In this document: positions 23,465-31,137 of the stretch, one piece after another
Position numbering within the stretch: the first letter of the stretch is position 1
Layout of the letters: every line of letters starts with the position of its first letter
Assembly: GCA_017547805.1 (NCBI GenBank)
Contig: JAFYOR010000022.1
Span: 29,279-93,278, forward strand
DNA from: Clostridia bacterium
GTDB lineage: Bacteria; Bacillota; Clostridia; Christensenellales; Aristaeellaceae
Length of the DNA: 64,000 nt
Reading direction: 5' to 3'
The notes under the pieces: generated by a model
Database searches by the model: none
Seen by the model: the letters and a program-made list of their open reading frames with translations, nothing else
What the model was told of the DNA's origin: nothing
Made by a program: the position numbers and the translations under genes

Positions 23465-24079
23465 ATGTGCGGACGCTTTTATACCGGCGAAGAGGATACG
23501 CCGCAGGAGATGCAGGCCATTCTTGACGCGCTCAATCGCAGGAACACGCCCGCCAAGGAAGGCGAGATCTTCCCCGCCGACACCGCCGCCGTCATCGCCA
23601 ACACAAAGCGCCTGACGCCCGCGCCGTTTGCCATGCGCTGGGGCTACGACACCGGCGGACGGCGCATCATCAACGCCCGCAGCGAAACCGCCGCGCAAAA
23701 GCCGCTCTTTGCCGACGGGATGGAAAAACGCCGCTGTCTCGTGCCGGCAGCCGGCTATTTTGAATGGGCGCGCCGCAGCCGGGAAAAGACAAAATACCGC
23801 ATCGCCGACGTACATACCCCCTTGATCTTCATGGCGGGGATTTATCGCCTGACGGACGCCGGCGCGGAGTTTTCCATCCTCACCCGCGAGCCGGACACAA
23901 GCGTTTCCTTCCTGCACGACCGCATGCCGGTCATCCTCCCCCGGGAATATCACAGCGCATGGCTGGATCCGCGCAGCAATCCGCAGGAAATCCTTTCCTT
24001 TGCCGCGGCGGATCTGTGCGCCGTGCCCGTTGCCGGGCAGGCGGAGACGATCTCGTTTTTCGATGCCTTTGATGCATAA
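23465..24079 (+). CDS. yedK: SOS-response-associated peptidase / abasic-site protein (SRAP, YedK/HMCES family)
   Basis: 204 residues. It crosslinks to abasic sites in single-stranded DNA and shields them. All key residues are visible: Cys2 after the initiator Met (MCGRFYTG), Asn in INARSET near 70, Glu in GYFEW near 98 and His in LHDRMPV near 160. Cys2 must be exposed by Met removal. Perfect AAGGAGG before the ATG supports the start. The gene stands alone, and a GCGGGC palindrome follows its TAA by two bases. No LexA box is obvious. Confidence 0.95.
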   Translation: MCGRFYTGEEDTPQEMQAILDALNRRNTPAKEGEIFPADTAAVIANTKRLTPAPFAMRWGYDTGGRRIINARSETAAQKPLFADGMEKRRCLVPAAGYFEWARRSREKTKYRIADVHTPLIFMAGIYRLTDAGAEFSILTREPDTSVSFLHDRMPVILPREYHSAWLDPRSNPQEILSFAAADLCAVPVAGQAETISFFDAFDA

Positions 24080-24081
24080 AA

Positions 24082-24110
24082 GCGGGCAGTGCCCGCTTCC
24101 ACATCCGAAA
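24082..24110 (+). repeat. Stop-abutting palindrome (family B) after yedK
   Basis: GCGGGCAGTGCCCGC (24082-24096) followed by TTCCACATCCGAAA, two bases after the TAA. The stem is strong enough to act as a 3'-end hairpin, but no T-run follows. Confidence 0.6.
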
Positions 24111-24171
24111 CACTCAGTACTTCACGCATCTGTTGCTCACGAGGCCGATATTTGCGCAGTTTCCTATGAAG

Positions 24172-24206
24172 TCAATAAGGGGCACATCCCGCAAAGGATG
24201 CGCCCT
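24172..24206 (-). terminator. Terminator of the first LRR/zinc-ribbon gene
   Basis: GGGGCACATCC / GGATGCGCCC with one wobble, followed on the minus strand by CTTATTGAC. Same terminator type as at 25375 and 26330. Confidence 0.7.
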
Positions 24207-24221
24207 CTGTTTGTCCGTTCC

Positions 24222-25253
24222 TTAGTCAATCCATCCGTCGCCGCCGCACATTTCGCAGTTGCCGCTGTTGCAATAGCGTCCATCACAGCGTACACGGACC
24301 TGCTTCTGCACGCGCAAGCCTTTCTCCCATCGCCATTCGGTTTTCCAGTACCAAATACTGCCGCCGCATTCGCTGCAGTCTCCGCTGCCCTTGCACTCCG
24401 GGCACTGCGTGCGGGAGGCGGGCTTGGGCGTGGCGGTGGATTGGGAGGTGGGCTTGGGGGTAGCGGTAGCCGCCGGCTCGTCAAGCCTCCACATCTCATT
24501 TGGAGTCGCAAGATCCGTCAGGTTCAGATACGTCAGTTTGGGAAGCGTCTTCAAAACGCTGATGTCTTCAACTTTCGCGTAAAACATCCAGAATTCTTCC
24601 AGGTTCTTAAGTCCCTTTATCGCACGGATGTCTTTGATATCAGGATTATCGCCCAAATCCAAATACGTCAGATTAACCAGACCGGAAAGCGGCGTGATGT
24701 CTTTAATCCTATTGCTGCTCAGATCCAGTTCTGTCAGCTTGGTCAGGCCGGAAAGCAGCGTGACATCACGGATCTCATTACTGCTCAGACTCAAACACGT
24801 CAAATTAACCAGACCGGAAAGCGGCGAAATGTCGCTTAACTGATTACCGCTCAGCTTCAGTTCCGTCAGTCCGGTCAGGCCGGAAAGCGGCGTGATATCG
24901 CGAATCTCATTGCTGTTCAGACTCAAATACGTTAAATTAACCAGACCGGAAAGCGGCGTGATGTCAACGATCTTATTGCGGGACAAAACCAGTTCTGTCA
25001 GATTGAACATATGCCGGAAGTCCGATGCATCCGAAATCTTTTTACCGGACATTTCCAGTTTATTCACCTTCAGCAGATCTTCATAGGTGATGCTGCCCTT
25101 GTCTTTTCCAAGCGCCTCGCGCACCGCCTTCTCGACCTCCGCTTCAACAAAAGTATGCGCCTGCGTGAGCATATCCTGAGACATGGCAGCAACAGCAGCC
25201 GTCACGGCGAACAGCATAAGCATGCACAGCAGCATCGCGATTGTCTTCTTCAT
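24222..25253 (-). CDS. Secreted leucine-rich-repeat protein with C-terminal zinc ribbon
   Basis: 343 residues. Signal peptide MKKTIAMLLCMLMLF... (1-24). A short helical cap (HTFVEAEVEKAVREALGKD, about 30-55) precedes about eight 22-residue leucine-rich repeats of the SDS22/internalin type (LTELKLSGNQLSDISPLSGL), residues 60-245. A Pro/Thr-rich linker (TATPKPTSQSTATPKP) follows, then a DnaJ-type cysteine module (CPECKGSGDCSECGGS ... CEMCGGDGW). Start at 25253, not 25259: in the paralogue at 26210 the same GGGAGGCG site is the same distance from the second Met. LRR proteins of this kind bind proteins outside the cell. Ligand unknown. Confidence 0.85.
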   Translation of the reverse strand: MKKTIAMLLCMLMLFAVTAAVAAMSQDMLTQAHTFVEAEVEKAVREALGKDKGSITYEDLLKVNKLEMSGKKISDASDFRHMFNLTELVLSRNKIVDITPLSGLVNLTYLSLNSNEIRDITPLSGLTGLTELKLSGNQLSDISPLSGLVNLTCLSLSSNEIRDVTLLSGLTKLTELDLSSNRIKDITPLSGLVNLTYLDLGDNPDIKDIRAIKGLKNLEEFWMFYAKVEDISVLKTLPKLTYLNLTDLATPNEMWRLDEPAATATPKPTSQSTATPKPASRTQCPECKGSGDCSECGGSIWYWKTEWRWEKGLRVQKQVRVRCDGRYCNSGNCEMCGGDGWID

Positions 25254-25304
25254 CCTCATTCGCCTCCCGGTTTCATATTGGCGTTTGTTTCTTTTGGTAT
25301 TCTG

Positions 25305-25333
25305 ATTATATCACATGCGCCCACGCTTGTGTT
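25305..25333 (-). promoter_or_regulatory. Cassette promoter of the first LRR gene
   Basis: Minus strand: -10 TATAAT (25310-25305) preceded by TGA (extended -10), weak -35 AACACA at 17-base spacing. The surrounding sequence TGATATAATCAGAATA is the same in front of the two paralogues. Confidence 0.65.
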
Positions 25334-25374
25334 GCGCACCATGCAACAAAAAACATCTTATGCTTATACGCTTA

Positions 25375-25408
25375 AAGTAGGGGCGCATCCCACATGAAGA
25401 TGCGCCCC
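25375..25408 (-). terminator. Terminator of the 25416 gene
   Basis: GGGGCGCATC / GATGCGCCCC, perfect ten-base arms, nine-base loop, then TACTTTAAG on the minus strand. Confidence 0.75.
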
Positions 25409-25415
25409 GTTTCAC

Positions 25416-26210
25416 TCAGTATTCAACCTTTCCCTTGCCGCCACAGGTGCTGCAGTCCTGCGTCTTGCTGCCGCGGCACTTGCCGCAGTTTTCCTTCACC
25501 GTTTCATACTTGCTGCCCTTGCCGGAGTAATTGGGCACGGACACGCGCTTTTCAAAGTAGCCCCTTCCGTTGCACTGTGTGCAGGAAACCTTGCCGTTAT
25601 TGCAGCGGGTGCAGTCCTTCGTGCGCGTGGTGGTGGTATTGGAAGGCGAGGGATTCCACGTAGAAGTACCTCTTTCAGAAGTGTCAGAGTAACCGTCGAA
25701 AACATACTCGTTCAGCCGATATTGGGTATCTTCAATATCATTGGTAATCACATCAAGACTGTAATAGACGCTGATATCACCGATAAAAGAGCGAACAATA
25801 ATTGTCGCCTTCTCAGACATACCGGTACCAATCTTAAACGTTCGTTTCGCAGAACCCGGGCCGATGTAGAGAAGGCTCCAGGATTCATGGTACTCTTTTG
25901 GTTTTCTGTATTCCACGACTTTATAGTACCCCGATGCAACCAATGCATCCACATATTCCTTCATCTGGTACCAATCAGCGGGATTCTTCATGCCTTTACC
26001 GTAGGGACTGGCATATAATCCACGGCCTTCGTACTTGTAACAGTACCAATTATCCTCTTGAGAAATATGATCACATTCATCAATCCCCAGATACTCCTCC
26101 GGCGACATCACCAGCAGACCATTGTTTCCCACAATAGGCGCCCGCCCCTCCGCCAGCGCACCGGCGCACAGCATCAGCATGCACAGCAGCATCGCGATTG
26201 TCTTTTTCAT
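25416..26210 (-). CDS. Secreted protein with C-terminal DnaJ-type zinc ribbon
   Basis: 264 residues. The signal peptide MKKTIAMLLCMLMLCAGALA is almost identical to the flanking LRR proteins. The middle domain (25-185) is not repetitive and not recognised (YLGIDECDHISQEDNWYCYK, WYQMKEYVDALVASGYYKV). After a Ser/Thr linker the tail has a DnaJ central-domain-like ribbon, CTRCNNGKVSCTQCNGRGYF ... CGKCRGSKTQDCSTCGGKG, with eight Cys in CxxC pairs. It carries the same promoter and terminator cassette as its neighbours but no leucine-rich repeats. Probably extracellular and zinc-binding; role unknown. Confidence 0.8.
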   Translation of the reverse strand: MKKTIAMLLCMLMLCAGALAEGRAPIVGNNGLLVMSPEEYLGIDECDHISQEDNWYCYKYEGRGLYASPYGKGMKNPADWYQMKEYVDALVASGYYKVVEYRKPKEYHESWSLLYIGPGSAKRTFKIGTGMSEKATIIVRSFIGDISVYYSLDVITNDIEDTQYRLNEYVFDGYSDTSERGTSTWNPSPSNTTTTRTKDCTRCNNGKVSCTQCNGRGYFEKRVSVPNYSGKGSKYETVKENCGKCRGSKTQDCSTCGGKGKVEY

Positions 26211-26261
26211 TCTCTTCCGCCTCCCGGTTTCATATTGGCATTTGTTCCTTTTGGTATTCTG

Positions 26262-26290
26262 ATTATATCACATACGCCCGCGCTTGTGTC
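26262..26290 (-). promoter_or_regulatory. Cassette promoter of the 25416 gene
   Basis: Minus strand: GACACA (26290-26285), 17-base spacer ending TGA, TATAAT (26267-26262). Almost identical over more than 100 bases to the region in front of the first LRR gene. Confidence 0.65.
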
Positions 26291-26329
26291 GCACATCGCG
26301 CAACAAAATACATCTTATGCTCATACGCA

Positions 26330-26366
26330 GAAATCAAGGGCGCATCCCGCGTGGGGATGCGCCCTT
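26330..26366 (-). terminator. Terminator of the second LRR gene
   Basis: AAGGGCGCATCCC / GGGATGCGCCCTT, 13-base perfect arms, five-base loop, then GATTTCTGC on the minus strand. Confidence 0.75.
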
Positions 26367-26415
26367 GACTTGATCGCCTTGAATCTGTTGATGCTGATTA
26401 CTGCATTTACGTCAA

Positions 26416-27606
26416 TTATCGAATTTCATCAATATCATTACCCAAGAAAGAACGCAAATACAGCTCGATCAGATTGGGTAATCCCTTCAGTACGCTAATA
26501 TCTTCGACTTCCGTACCGTATAGAGAAAGCTCAGTCAATTGAGTCAAGCCTTTCAACGCACGAATATCGCTGACATCAGTTTTGCTGAAATCCAATTTAG
26601 TTAGTTTTGTAAGTCCTGCCAGCGCACTGATATCGCTGATATCATTACCACCACAGTTCAGCTCGGTTAGTTTCGTGAGTCCTGCCAGCACACCAATATC
26701 GACAATATCATTCCATCCGATATCCAATTCTTCCAGATTTTTCAGACTCTGCAGTGCACTGACATCAATGATCTCATTGCTGTTGATCATTAACCTCTTC
26801 AAACCGGTCAAGCCTGCAAGAGAACTGATGTCACTGATATCATTGTAATTAAGCACCAGTTCAGTCAGGTTTTCCAGTTCCGCCAGCGCACTGATATCGC
26901 TGATCTTATTTGTGTTCAGGTTCAAAGCAGTCAGGCTTTTCAGATTCTGCAAGGCGCTGATATCGCTGATTTCATTGCTGTACAGATGTACTTCCGACAG
27001 ATTCGTCAGCTCTGCAAGCGCACTGATATCGCTGATCTGGTTATGGTGGAGATTCAGCACCTTCAGATTCTTCATGTATCTCAAATCTGAAACATCCTTG
27101 ATCGGGATATCTTTGCTTCGATACTTTAGTTCAGTAATCTGCAGAAGATCTCCATAGGTGATCTCACCATTGGGCTTATCCAATGCTTCGCGCACCGCCT
27201 TTTCAATCTGCGCATCGGCAAAGGTATGCGCAGCATGAAGACTCGTTTCCGGCTCTGCGCACACGCTGCACTTTCCGTCATTGCAGTTTTCTCCCGTGCA
27301 GGCCACCTTCGTCATGCCGCCGCCGTAGGCTTCCATCTCCTGATAGCCCTTGCCGTCGCACACGTCGCACAGGCCGTCGCTGCCGCAGACATCGCACACC
27401 TTTTTGCAGGTCGGGCACGCGCCGTTATCACAGCCCGCCATGCAGGCGACCTTCGTCGTGCCGCCGCCGTAGGCTTCCATCTCCTGATAACCAAGGCCCT
27501 TGCAGGTGTCGCACACGGTATCCCCGCCGCAGATCGCGCAGTCCTCCGCCAGCGCGCCCGCGCATAGCATCAGCATGCACAGCAGCATAACCATTGTCTT
27601 TTTCAT
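26416..27606 (-). CDS. Secreted protein with N-terminal zinc ribbons and leucine-rich repeats
   Basis: 396 residues. Signal peptide MKKTMVMLLCMLMLCAGALA. Residues 21-110 hold two tandem cysteine modules that are internal duplicates: CDTCKGLGYQEMEAYGGG and CDVCDGKGYQEMEAYGGG, each ending TKVAC. The same helical cap as in the 24222 protein (HTFADAQIEKAVREALDKP) precedes about ten leucine-rich repeats (ISDISALAELTNLSEVHLYS) to the end. So the zinc module is at the N-terminus here and at the C-terminus in the paralogue. The LRR part is AT-richer than the window average. Start at 27606 is fixed by the signal peptide and GGGAGGCG. The ligand is unknown. Confidence 0.85.
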   Translation of the reverse strand: MKKTMVMLLCMLMLCAGALAEDCAICGGDTVCDTCKGLGYQEMEAYGGGTTKVACMAGCDNGACPTCKKVCDVCGSDGLCDVCDGKGYQEMEAYGGGMTKVACTGENCNDGKCSVCAEPETSLHAAHTFADAQIEKAVREALDKPNGEITYGDLLQITELKYRSKDIPIKDVSDLRYMKNLKVLNLHHNQISDISALAELTNLSEVHLYSNEISDISALQNLKSLTALNLNTNKISDISALAELENLTELVLNYNDISDISSLAGLTGLKRLMINSNEIIDVSALQSLKNLEELDIGWNDIVDIGVLAGLTKLTELNCGGNDISDISALAGLTKLTKLDFSKTDVSDIRALKGLTQLTELSLYGTEVEDISVLKGLPNLIELYLRSFLGNDIDEIR

Positions 27607-27658
27607 TCTTCTTCGCCTCCCGGTTGAGTATCGATGCTTTTTTCCTTGCGTTATTCTG

Positions 27659-27687
27659 ATTATATCACACTTTTCCATGCCTGTGTC
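27659..27687 (-). promoter_or_regulatory. Cassette promoter of the second LRR gene
   Basis: Minus strand: GACACA (27687-27682), 17-base spacer, TATAAT (27664-27659) inside TGATATAATCAGAATA. More diverged outside this core than the other two. Confidence 0.65.
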
Positions 27688-27701
27688 GCATCGCAGGCAA
27701 C

Positions 27702-27733
27702 AAAAAAGCAGTTCCGCGCAGGAAACTGCTTTT
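27702..27733 (-). terminator. Terminator downstream of azlD and the MITE-like element
   Basis: AAGCAGTTTCC / GGAACTGCTT with a short GC loop, then TTTTTTG on the minus strand; the opposite strand also ends in TTTT. Confidence 0.75.
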
Positions 27734-27744
27734 GGATTCACTTA

Positions 27745-28077
27745 TACTATTCTCAAATTAGAATGTACCAATCCATTTCTTCAAGCACGCCGGTAATGCA
27801 AAAGCATTTATTGCAGAATACGGAACCGAAAGCATCGCCTTCGGCTCCTGTTCGGTTCTGGTTTTTCTTTGACGAATAAGAAGACGTTGGGCTGCCGACC
27901 CGGGGAACTCGCATAGTCGCAGCATTCTGCTGCTCCTTGCGATTCCCGACGCTTCGCCTGCCTGCTTCCGCCACTGGCGGCGGCAGGCTTCGGTCCCAAA
28001 CCCGCTTGGGGATTTCATCCCCAACCCCCTTCTCCGCTTCGCGCTGTTCTAAGTAGCATTTTAATCTGAGAATAGTA
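27745..28077. mobile_element. MITE-like element, long copy (333 bp)
   Basis: Inverted ends of 21 bases: left TACTATTCTCAAATTAGAAT(G), right the reverse complement with two mismatches (28057-28077). TTA flanks both sides (27742-27744 and 28078-28080), as expected for a 3-bp target duplication. The right TTA is the TAA stop of azlD on the minus strand. It contains the GGGCTGCCG and TTGGGGATTTCATCCCCAA hairpins and an extra segment of about 110 bases (27911-28002) with GC-rich palindromes. It has no gene and no transposase. Confidence 0.7.
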
Positions 28078-28386
28078 TTACAGCAAAAACAACTCGCTGA
28101 CAAACACCGCCGCGCAGGACAGCACCGCAACGGTAAACAGGCTCCTGCCGGAAAACGCCAGCGCCGCGCCGGCAATCAGCGCAAGCAGGCCGGACCACAC
28201 GCTGCTGGTGGAATGGATGATATCCGGGAAGGTCATCACCGCCAGCGTGACATACGGCACATAGTAAAGAAAGGAGCGGATAAACCGGTTGGTGATCGGC
28301 TTCCTGATGAGCGTCAGCGGCAGCACACGGATGGTATACGTCACCGCAAACATGATGAAAATATACACATAGACGTTACGCTCCAT
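28078..28386 (-). CDS. azlD: Branched-chain amino acid exporter small subunit, AzlD family
   Basis: 102 residues, about four membrane helices; the N-terminus YVYIFIMFAVTYTIRVLPLT and NRFIRSFLYYVPYVTLAVMT are typical of AzlD. It works with AzlC as a two-part exporter for branched-chain amino acids or analogues. It overlaps azlC by 11 bases. The stop TAA coincides with the flanking TTA of the MITE-like element. Confidence 0.9.
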   Translation of the reverse strand: MERNVYVYIFIMFAVTYTIRVLPLTLIRKPITNRFIRSFLYYVPYVTLAVMTFPDIIHSTSSVWSGLLALIAGAALAFSGRSLFTVAVLSCAAVFVSELFLL

Positions 28387-29095
28387 GCTCTTCCTCCTTC
28401 ACCGGGAACAGGATCGCCGCGCCGGCGGACAGCGCCACCGTCAGGATGATCACGCGCATGCCGGACGCCATCGAGGCAAACGGCTCAAGCTTTGAAAGCA
28501 CGAAGCTGCACACCATCGCAAGCGGCACAAGCCCCGCCAGCACCTTATTGGTCCGCATCGGCGGCACGATGATGGCAATGAACATGCCAAAAAGGCCCAC
28601 GCTCAGCGCGCTGACCACGCTGGCGGGCAGCGCATTGCCCATAATCACGCCGAAGCACGTGCCGATCGCCCAGCCGGGCACAGCCATGGTCATCGCGCCA
28701 TAGGTATACCACGGATTGAGCATGCCGGGCGTGGCAATTTCAATGCCGAACACCTCGTCCGTCACCTCAAAGCCGACGAGCATGCGATGGATCAGTCCTG
28801 TTTCCTGCGAGATCTTCTGGGAAAGCGCGCAGGACATGAGCAGATAGCGCGCGTTGGCGACGACGATCATCGCGACCATTGCCAGATATCCGGCATTTTC
28901 CTCGATGACCTTAAAGCCCGCGTATTCGCCCGCAGAAGCATTATTGAGCAGGCTGGCCAGCGTCGCCTGAAAGGCGGTCAGCCCGGCATTTCGCGCAGCA
29001 ATGCCCAGCGTGAACGCCACCGCCATGTAGCCAAGGCCGATGGGCACGCCGTCGCGCATGCCGCGCAGAAACCACGATTGATTTTCCTGATGCAT
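28376..29095 (-). CDS. azlC: Branched-chain amino acid exporter large subunit, AzlC family
   Basis: 239 residues, seven to eight membrane helices. Family segments: MRDGVPIGLGYMAVAFTLGI near 15, LNNASAGEYAGFKVI near 55 and ALSQKISQETGLIHRMLVGF near 100. Start at 29095 with GAGGATG upstream; a longer frame would run back into the mutT gene. It follows the Nudix gene by 23 bases, so mutT-azlC-azlD is probably one transcript. Confidence 0.9.
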   Translation of the reverse strand: MHQENQSWFLRGMRDGVPIGLGYMAVAFTLGIAARNAGLTAFQATLASLLNNASAGEYAGFKVIEENAGYLAMVAMIVVANARYLLMSCALSQKISQETGLIHRMLVGFEVTDEVFGIEIATPGMLNPWYTYGAMTMAVPGWAIGTCFGVIMGNALPASVVSALSVGLFGMFIAIIVPPMRTNKVLAGLVPLAMVCSFVLSKLEPFASMASGMRVIILTVALSAGAAILFPVKEEEHGA

Positions 29096-29118
29096 AAGCG
29101 CATCCTCCCCGTATTGGT

Positions 29119-29511
29119 TTATATAAGACGATCTTGGATCAGTTCGACCATCTGGGCATCCGCCGGGCAAAGGGCAAAGGAGGAAAGCTCGTCTGCCGCA
29201 GCCCATCGTGCATCCTGATGCTCAAAGAGCGTGATGTCTCCCGAGGCAATCCTCGCGCGCATCAGCGTCAGATGGACAGTCAGGTCGGGATAGGCATGCG
29301 TGACGTCGATCACTTCCTCGTCCGTCTCCAGCACGACGCCCAGCTCCTCACGGCATTCGCGGATAAGCGCCTGCGCCTTCGTCTCCCCGGGTTCAACCTT
29401 TCCGCCCACAAATTCCCACAGTCCGCCGCGCGCCTTATGCGCCGGACGCTGGCAAAGGAGAATACGGCGATTGTCCTCATGCATGATCAGCGCAGCAACA
29501 ACCTCAATCAC
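29119..29511 (-). CDS. mutT: Nudix hydrolase, MutT type (8-oxo-dGTP diphosphatase-like)
   Basis: 130 residues. The Nudix box is complete: G-GKVEPGETKAQALIRECREELG. LLCQRPAHKARGGLWEFVGG is the usual MutT strand for the purine. It hydrolyses oxidised or other nucleoside triphosphates in the cytosol. The start is read as GTG at 29511 because GGAGG lies seven bases before it; the ATG six bases upstream is only one base from GGAGGA and is unlikely to be used. First gene of a likely operon with azlCD. Confidence 0.88.
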   Translation of the reverse strand: MIEVVAALIMHEDNRRILLCQRPAHKARGGLWEFVGGKVEPGETKAQALIRECREELGVVLETDEEVIDVTHAYPDLTVHLTLMRARIASGDITLFEHQDARWAAADELSSFALCPADAQMVELIQDRLI

Positions 29512-29558
29512 TGTCATTCCTCCCGTGCATAATGGGTGAATATAAATACATAGGGGAT

Positions 29559-29587
29559 ATTATACGCCTTTGCCAACAGCGTGTCAA
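29559..29587 (-). promoter_or_regulatory. Promoter of mutT-azlCD
   Basis: Minus strand: TTGACA (29587-29582), 17-base spacer, TATAAT (29564-29559). Full consensus. Confidence 0.9.
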
Positions 29588-29644
29588 CATTCCGCCCCGT
29601 CCGGTTATTTTCACTTTTCCTTTCTTTATCGATAAAAAACATGG

Positions 29645-29650
29645 TATACT
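29645..29650 (+). promoter_or_regulatory. -10 element of the transglutaminase gene
   Basis: TATACT preceded by TGG (extended -10); the -35 region 17 bases upstream (TTCTTT) is weak. It lies 38 bases before the ATG. Confidence 0.5.
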
Positions 29651-29688
29651 GGTCACAGCGCTCATCATCACAAAAGGAGGAACTCCTC

Positions 29689-30810
29689 ATGATCAAAAGA
29701 CTGCTCATGATTGCCGCGCTTATTTCGATGCTTCTGTGCCTCTGCGCCGGCGCCCGCGCACAGACCCCTTATTCCGATCTGTCCGCCGCATGCCGCGACG
29801 TCCGCGCCTATGTGCGCGATTTTCACCAGAGCCTCACCTTCACCCTGTCGCCGCAGGCCATCGGCGGACGTACCAATGCCGAAATCCGCGACATCCTGAC
29901 CGACGTGCTGGAAGGCTACATCGACTACTCCATCGAACTGAGCAGCGAGGATGCCAACCTGCGCGTGACCGTCTACGGCAGCATGCGTCCGGCGCTTAAG
30001 CTCCTTCGCGCATGGGAAACCGGCGATCAGTCCGCGCTTACCGCGGATGAAATCCGCACGCTGAATATCGCGCTCGCACTCGCACAGGAATGCCGCAGCA
30101 AAGCGGGCAGCTCCCTTGAAATTGAGCGCGCGGTTTACGACGTCGTCTGCCGCGATATCACCTATACGACGCAGGATCCCCTGCCCTCCTTCTGCACGGA
30201 GGAATACATCCGCCTCAACAGCAGTGTCGGCGCTCTGCTCGACGGCGAGACCACCTGCCTTGGTTATTCGGAGGTCTTTTTCCTGATCGGCAAACTCGCC
30301 GGTCTTGATGTGGACATGCAGTACGGCTTCCCCGGCGGCGGAGCAGGCGGCAAGCACGCGTGGAACACCGTGCGCATCGGCGAAAAGGTCTACACGGTGG
30401 ATACCTGCTGGGGCGACTCCTACGGCGACATCTTTGAACCGGCCACGCCGGACTACCGTTTCTTCAACACCGGTGACGATCTCATGCCTGCAAACCGCTG
30501 CGCGCATCCCGAAGCTGCCATTGCCCAGGTCAGCGCGCAGACCGACCTTGCGCACACCGCCTTTGGTCTCGCCGGCGGCGGCAAGACCTGCAAGGATCTG
30601 GATGAAGCGATCGACTATGCGCTCTCCTGCCGCAGCGCCGGTCAGTCCTATGCGCACGTTTTCATCCCGGGCCAGAGCATCCCGCTGGAAACCGTCGACA
30701 ACACATCCGTCAAGCGCATCAAGGCGGAAGGCATCGCGACTACCTGGGGACGGATGGCGTATAACTTTGCCGGCGGCACCTACATCATCTATCGCTGGGT
30801 GCTTGAATAA
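29689..30810 (+). CDS. Secreted transglutaminase-like protein
   Basis: 373 residues. Signal peptide 1-25 (MIKRLLMIAALISMLLCLCA, then ARA-Q). The transglutaminase/papain-like core lies at about 150-265: Cys in GETTCLGYSE, His in GGKHAWNTV, Asp in YTVDTCWGDSY, the full catalytic triad. Such domains in bacteria act as proteases or amide-bond transferases on wall or surface proteins. AAAGGAGG before the ATG. A C-terminal domain of about 90 residues is not recognised. Single-gene transcript followed by the 97-bp repeat array, starting one base after the TAA. Confidence 0.85.
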   Translation: MIKRLLMIAALISMLLCLCAGARAQTPYSDLSAACRDVRAYVRDFHQSLTFTLSPQAIGGRTNAEIRDILTDVLEGYIDYSIELSSEDANLRVTVYGSMRPALKLLRAWETGDQSALTADEIRTLNIALALAQECRSKAGSSLEIERAVYDVVCRDITYTTQDPLPSFCTEEYIRLNSSVGALLDGETTCLGYSEVFFLIGKLAGLDVDMQYGFPGGGAGGKHAWNTVRIGEKVYTVDTCWGDSYGDIFEPATPDYRFFNTGDDLMPANRCAHPEAAIAQVSAQTDLAHTAFGLAGGGKTCKDLDEAIDYALSCRSAGQSYAHVFIPGQSIPLETVDNTSVKRIKAEGIATTWGRMAYNFAGGTYIIYRWVLE

Positions 30811-31083
30811 TGCGGGCTGTGCCCGCTTCCACTTCCGAAACGCTTTACAAGTCCTGTATCTTCAGCATCCGCGGCTATCGCTTTTTCACATTTCCTGTCA
30901 AGTTCATTGCGGGCTGTGCCCGCTTCCACTTCCGAAATGCTTTACAAGTCCTGTATCTTCAGCGTCCGCGGCCATCGCTTTTTCACATTTCCTGTCAAGT
31001 TCATTGCTGGCTGTGCCCGCTTCCACTTCCGAAATGCTTTACAAGTCCTGTATCTTCAGCGTCCGCGGCCATCGCTTTTTCAC
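30811..31083 (+). repeat. 97-bp tandem repeat, 2.8 copies (family B)
   Basis: Units start at 30811, 30908 and 31005. Units 1 and 2 differ at only a few positions, and unit 3 stops after 79 bases. Each unit opens with GCGGGCTGTGCCCGC (GCTGGC in unit 3) then TTCCACTTCCGAAA. 97 is not a multiple of three, so the array is not a coding repeat. It begins one base after the transglutaminase stop. Confidence 0.9.
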
Positions 31084-31102
31084 CAACTTCATACAGAGAA
31101 AC

Positions 31103-31137
31103 AAAGGCGGAGAGCATCAGCTCTCCGCCTCTTTTTG
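31103..31137 (+). terminator. Terminator after the 97-bp array
   Basis: GGCGGAGAGC / GCTCTCCGCC with loop ATCA, then TCTTTTTG. It ends the transglutaminase transcript, so the array lies in its 3' UTR. Confidence 0.9.

Noticed and set aside
30811-31083. CRISPR-like array
   Set aside because: Repeats are directly joined with no unique spacers, and no cas genes are present; the same holds for the 119-bp and 162-bp arrays.
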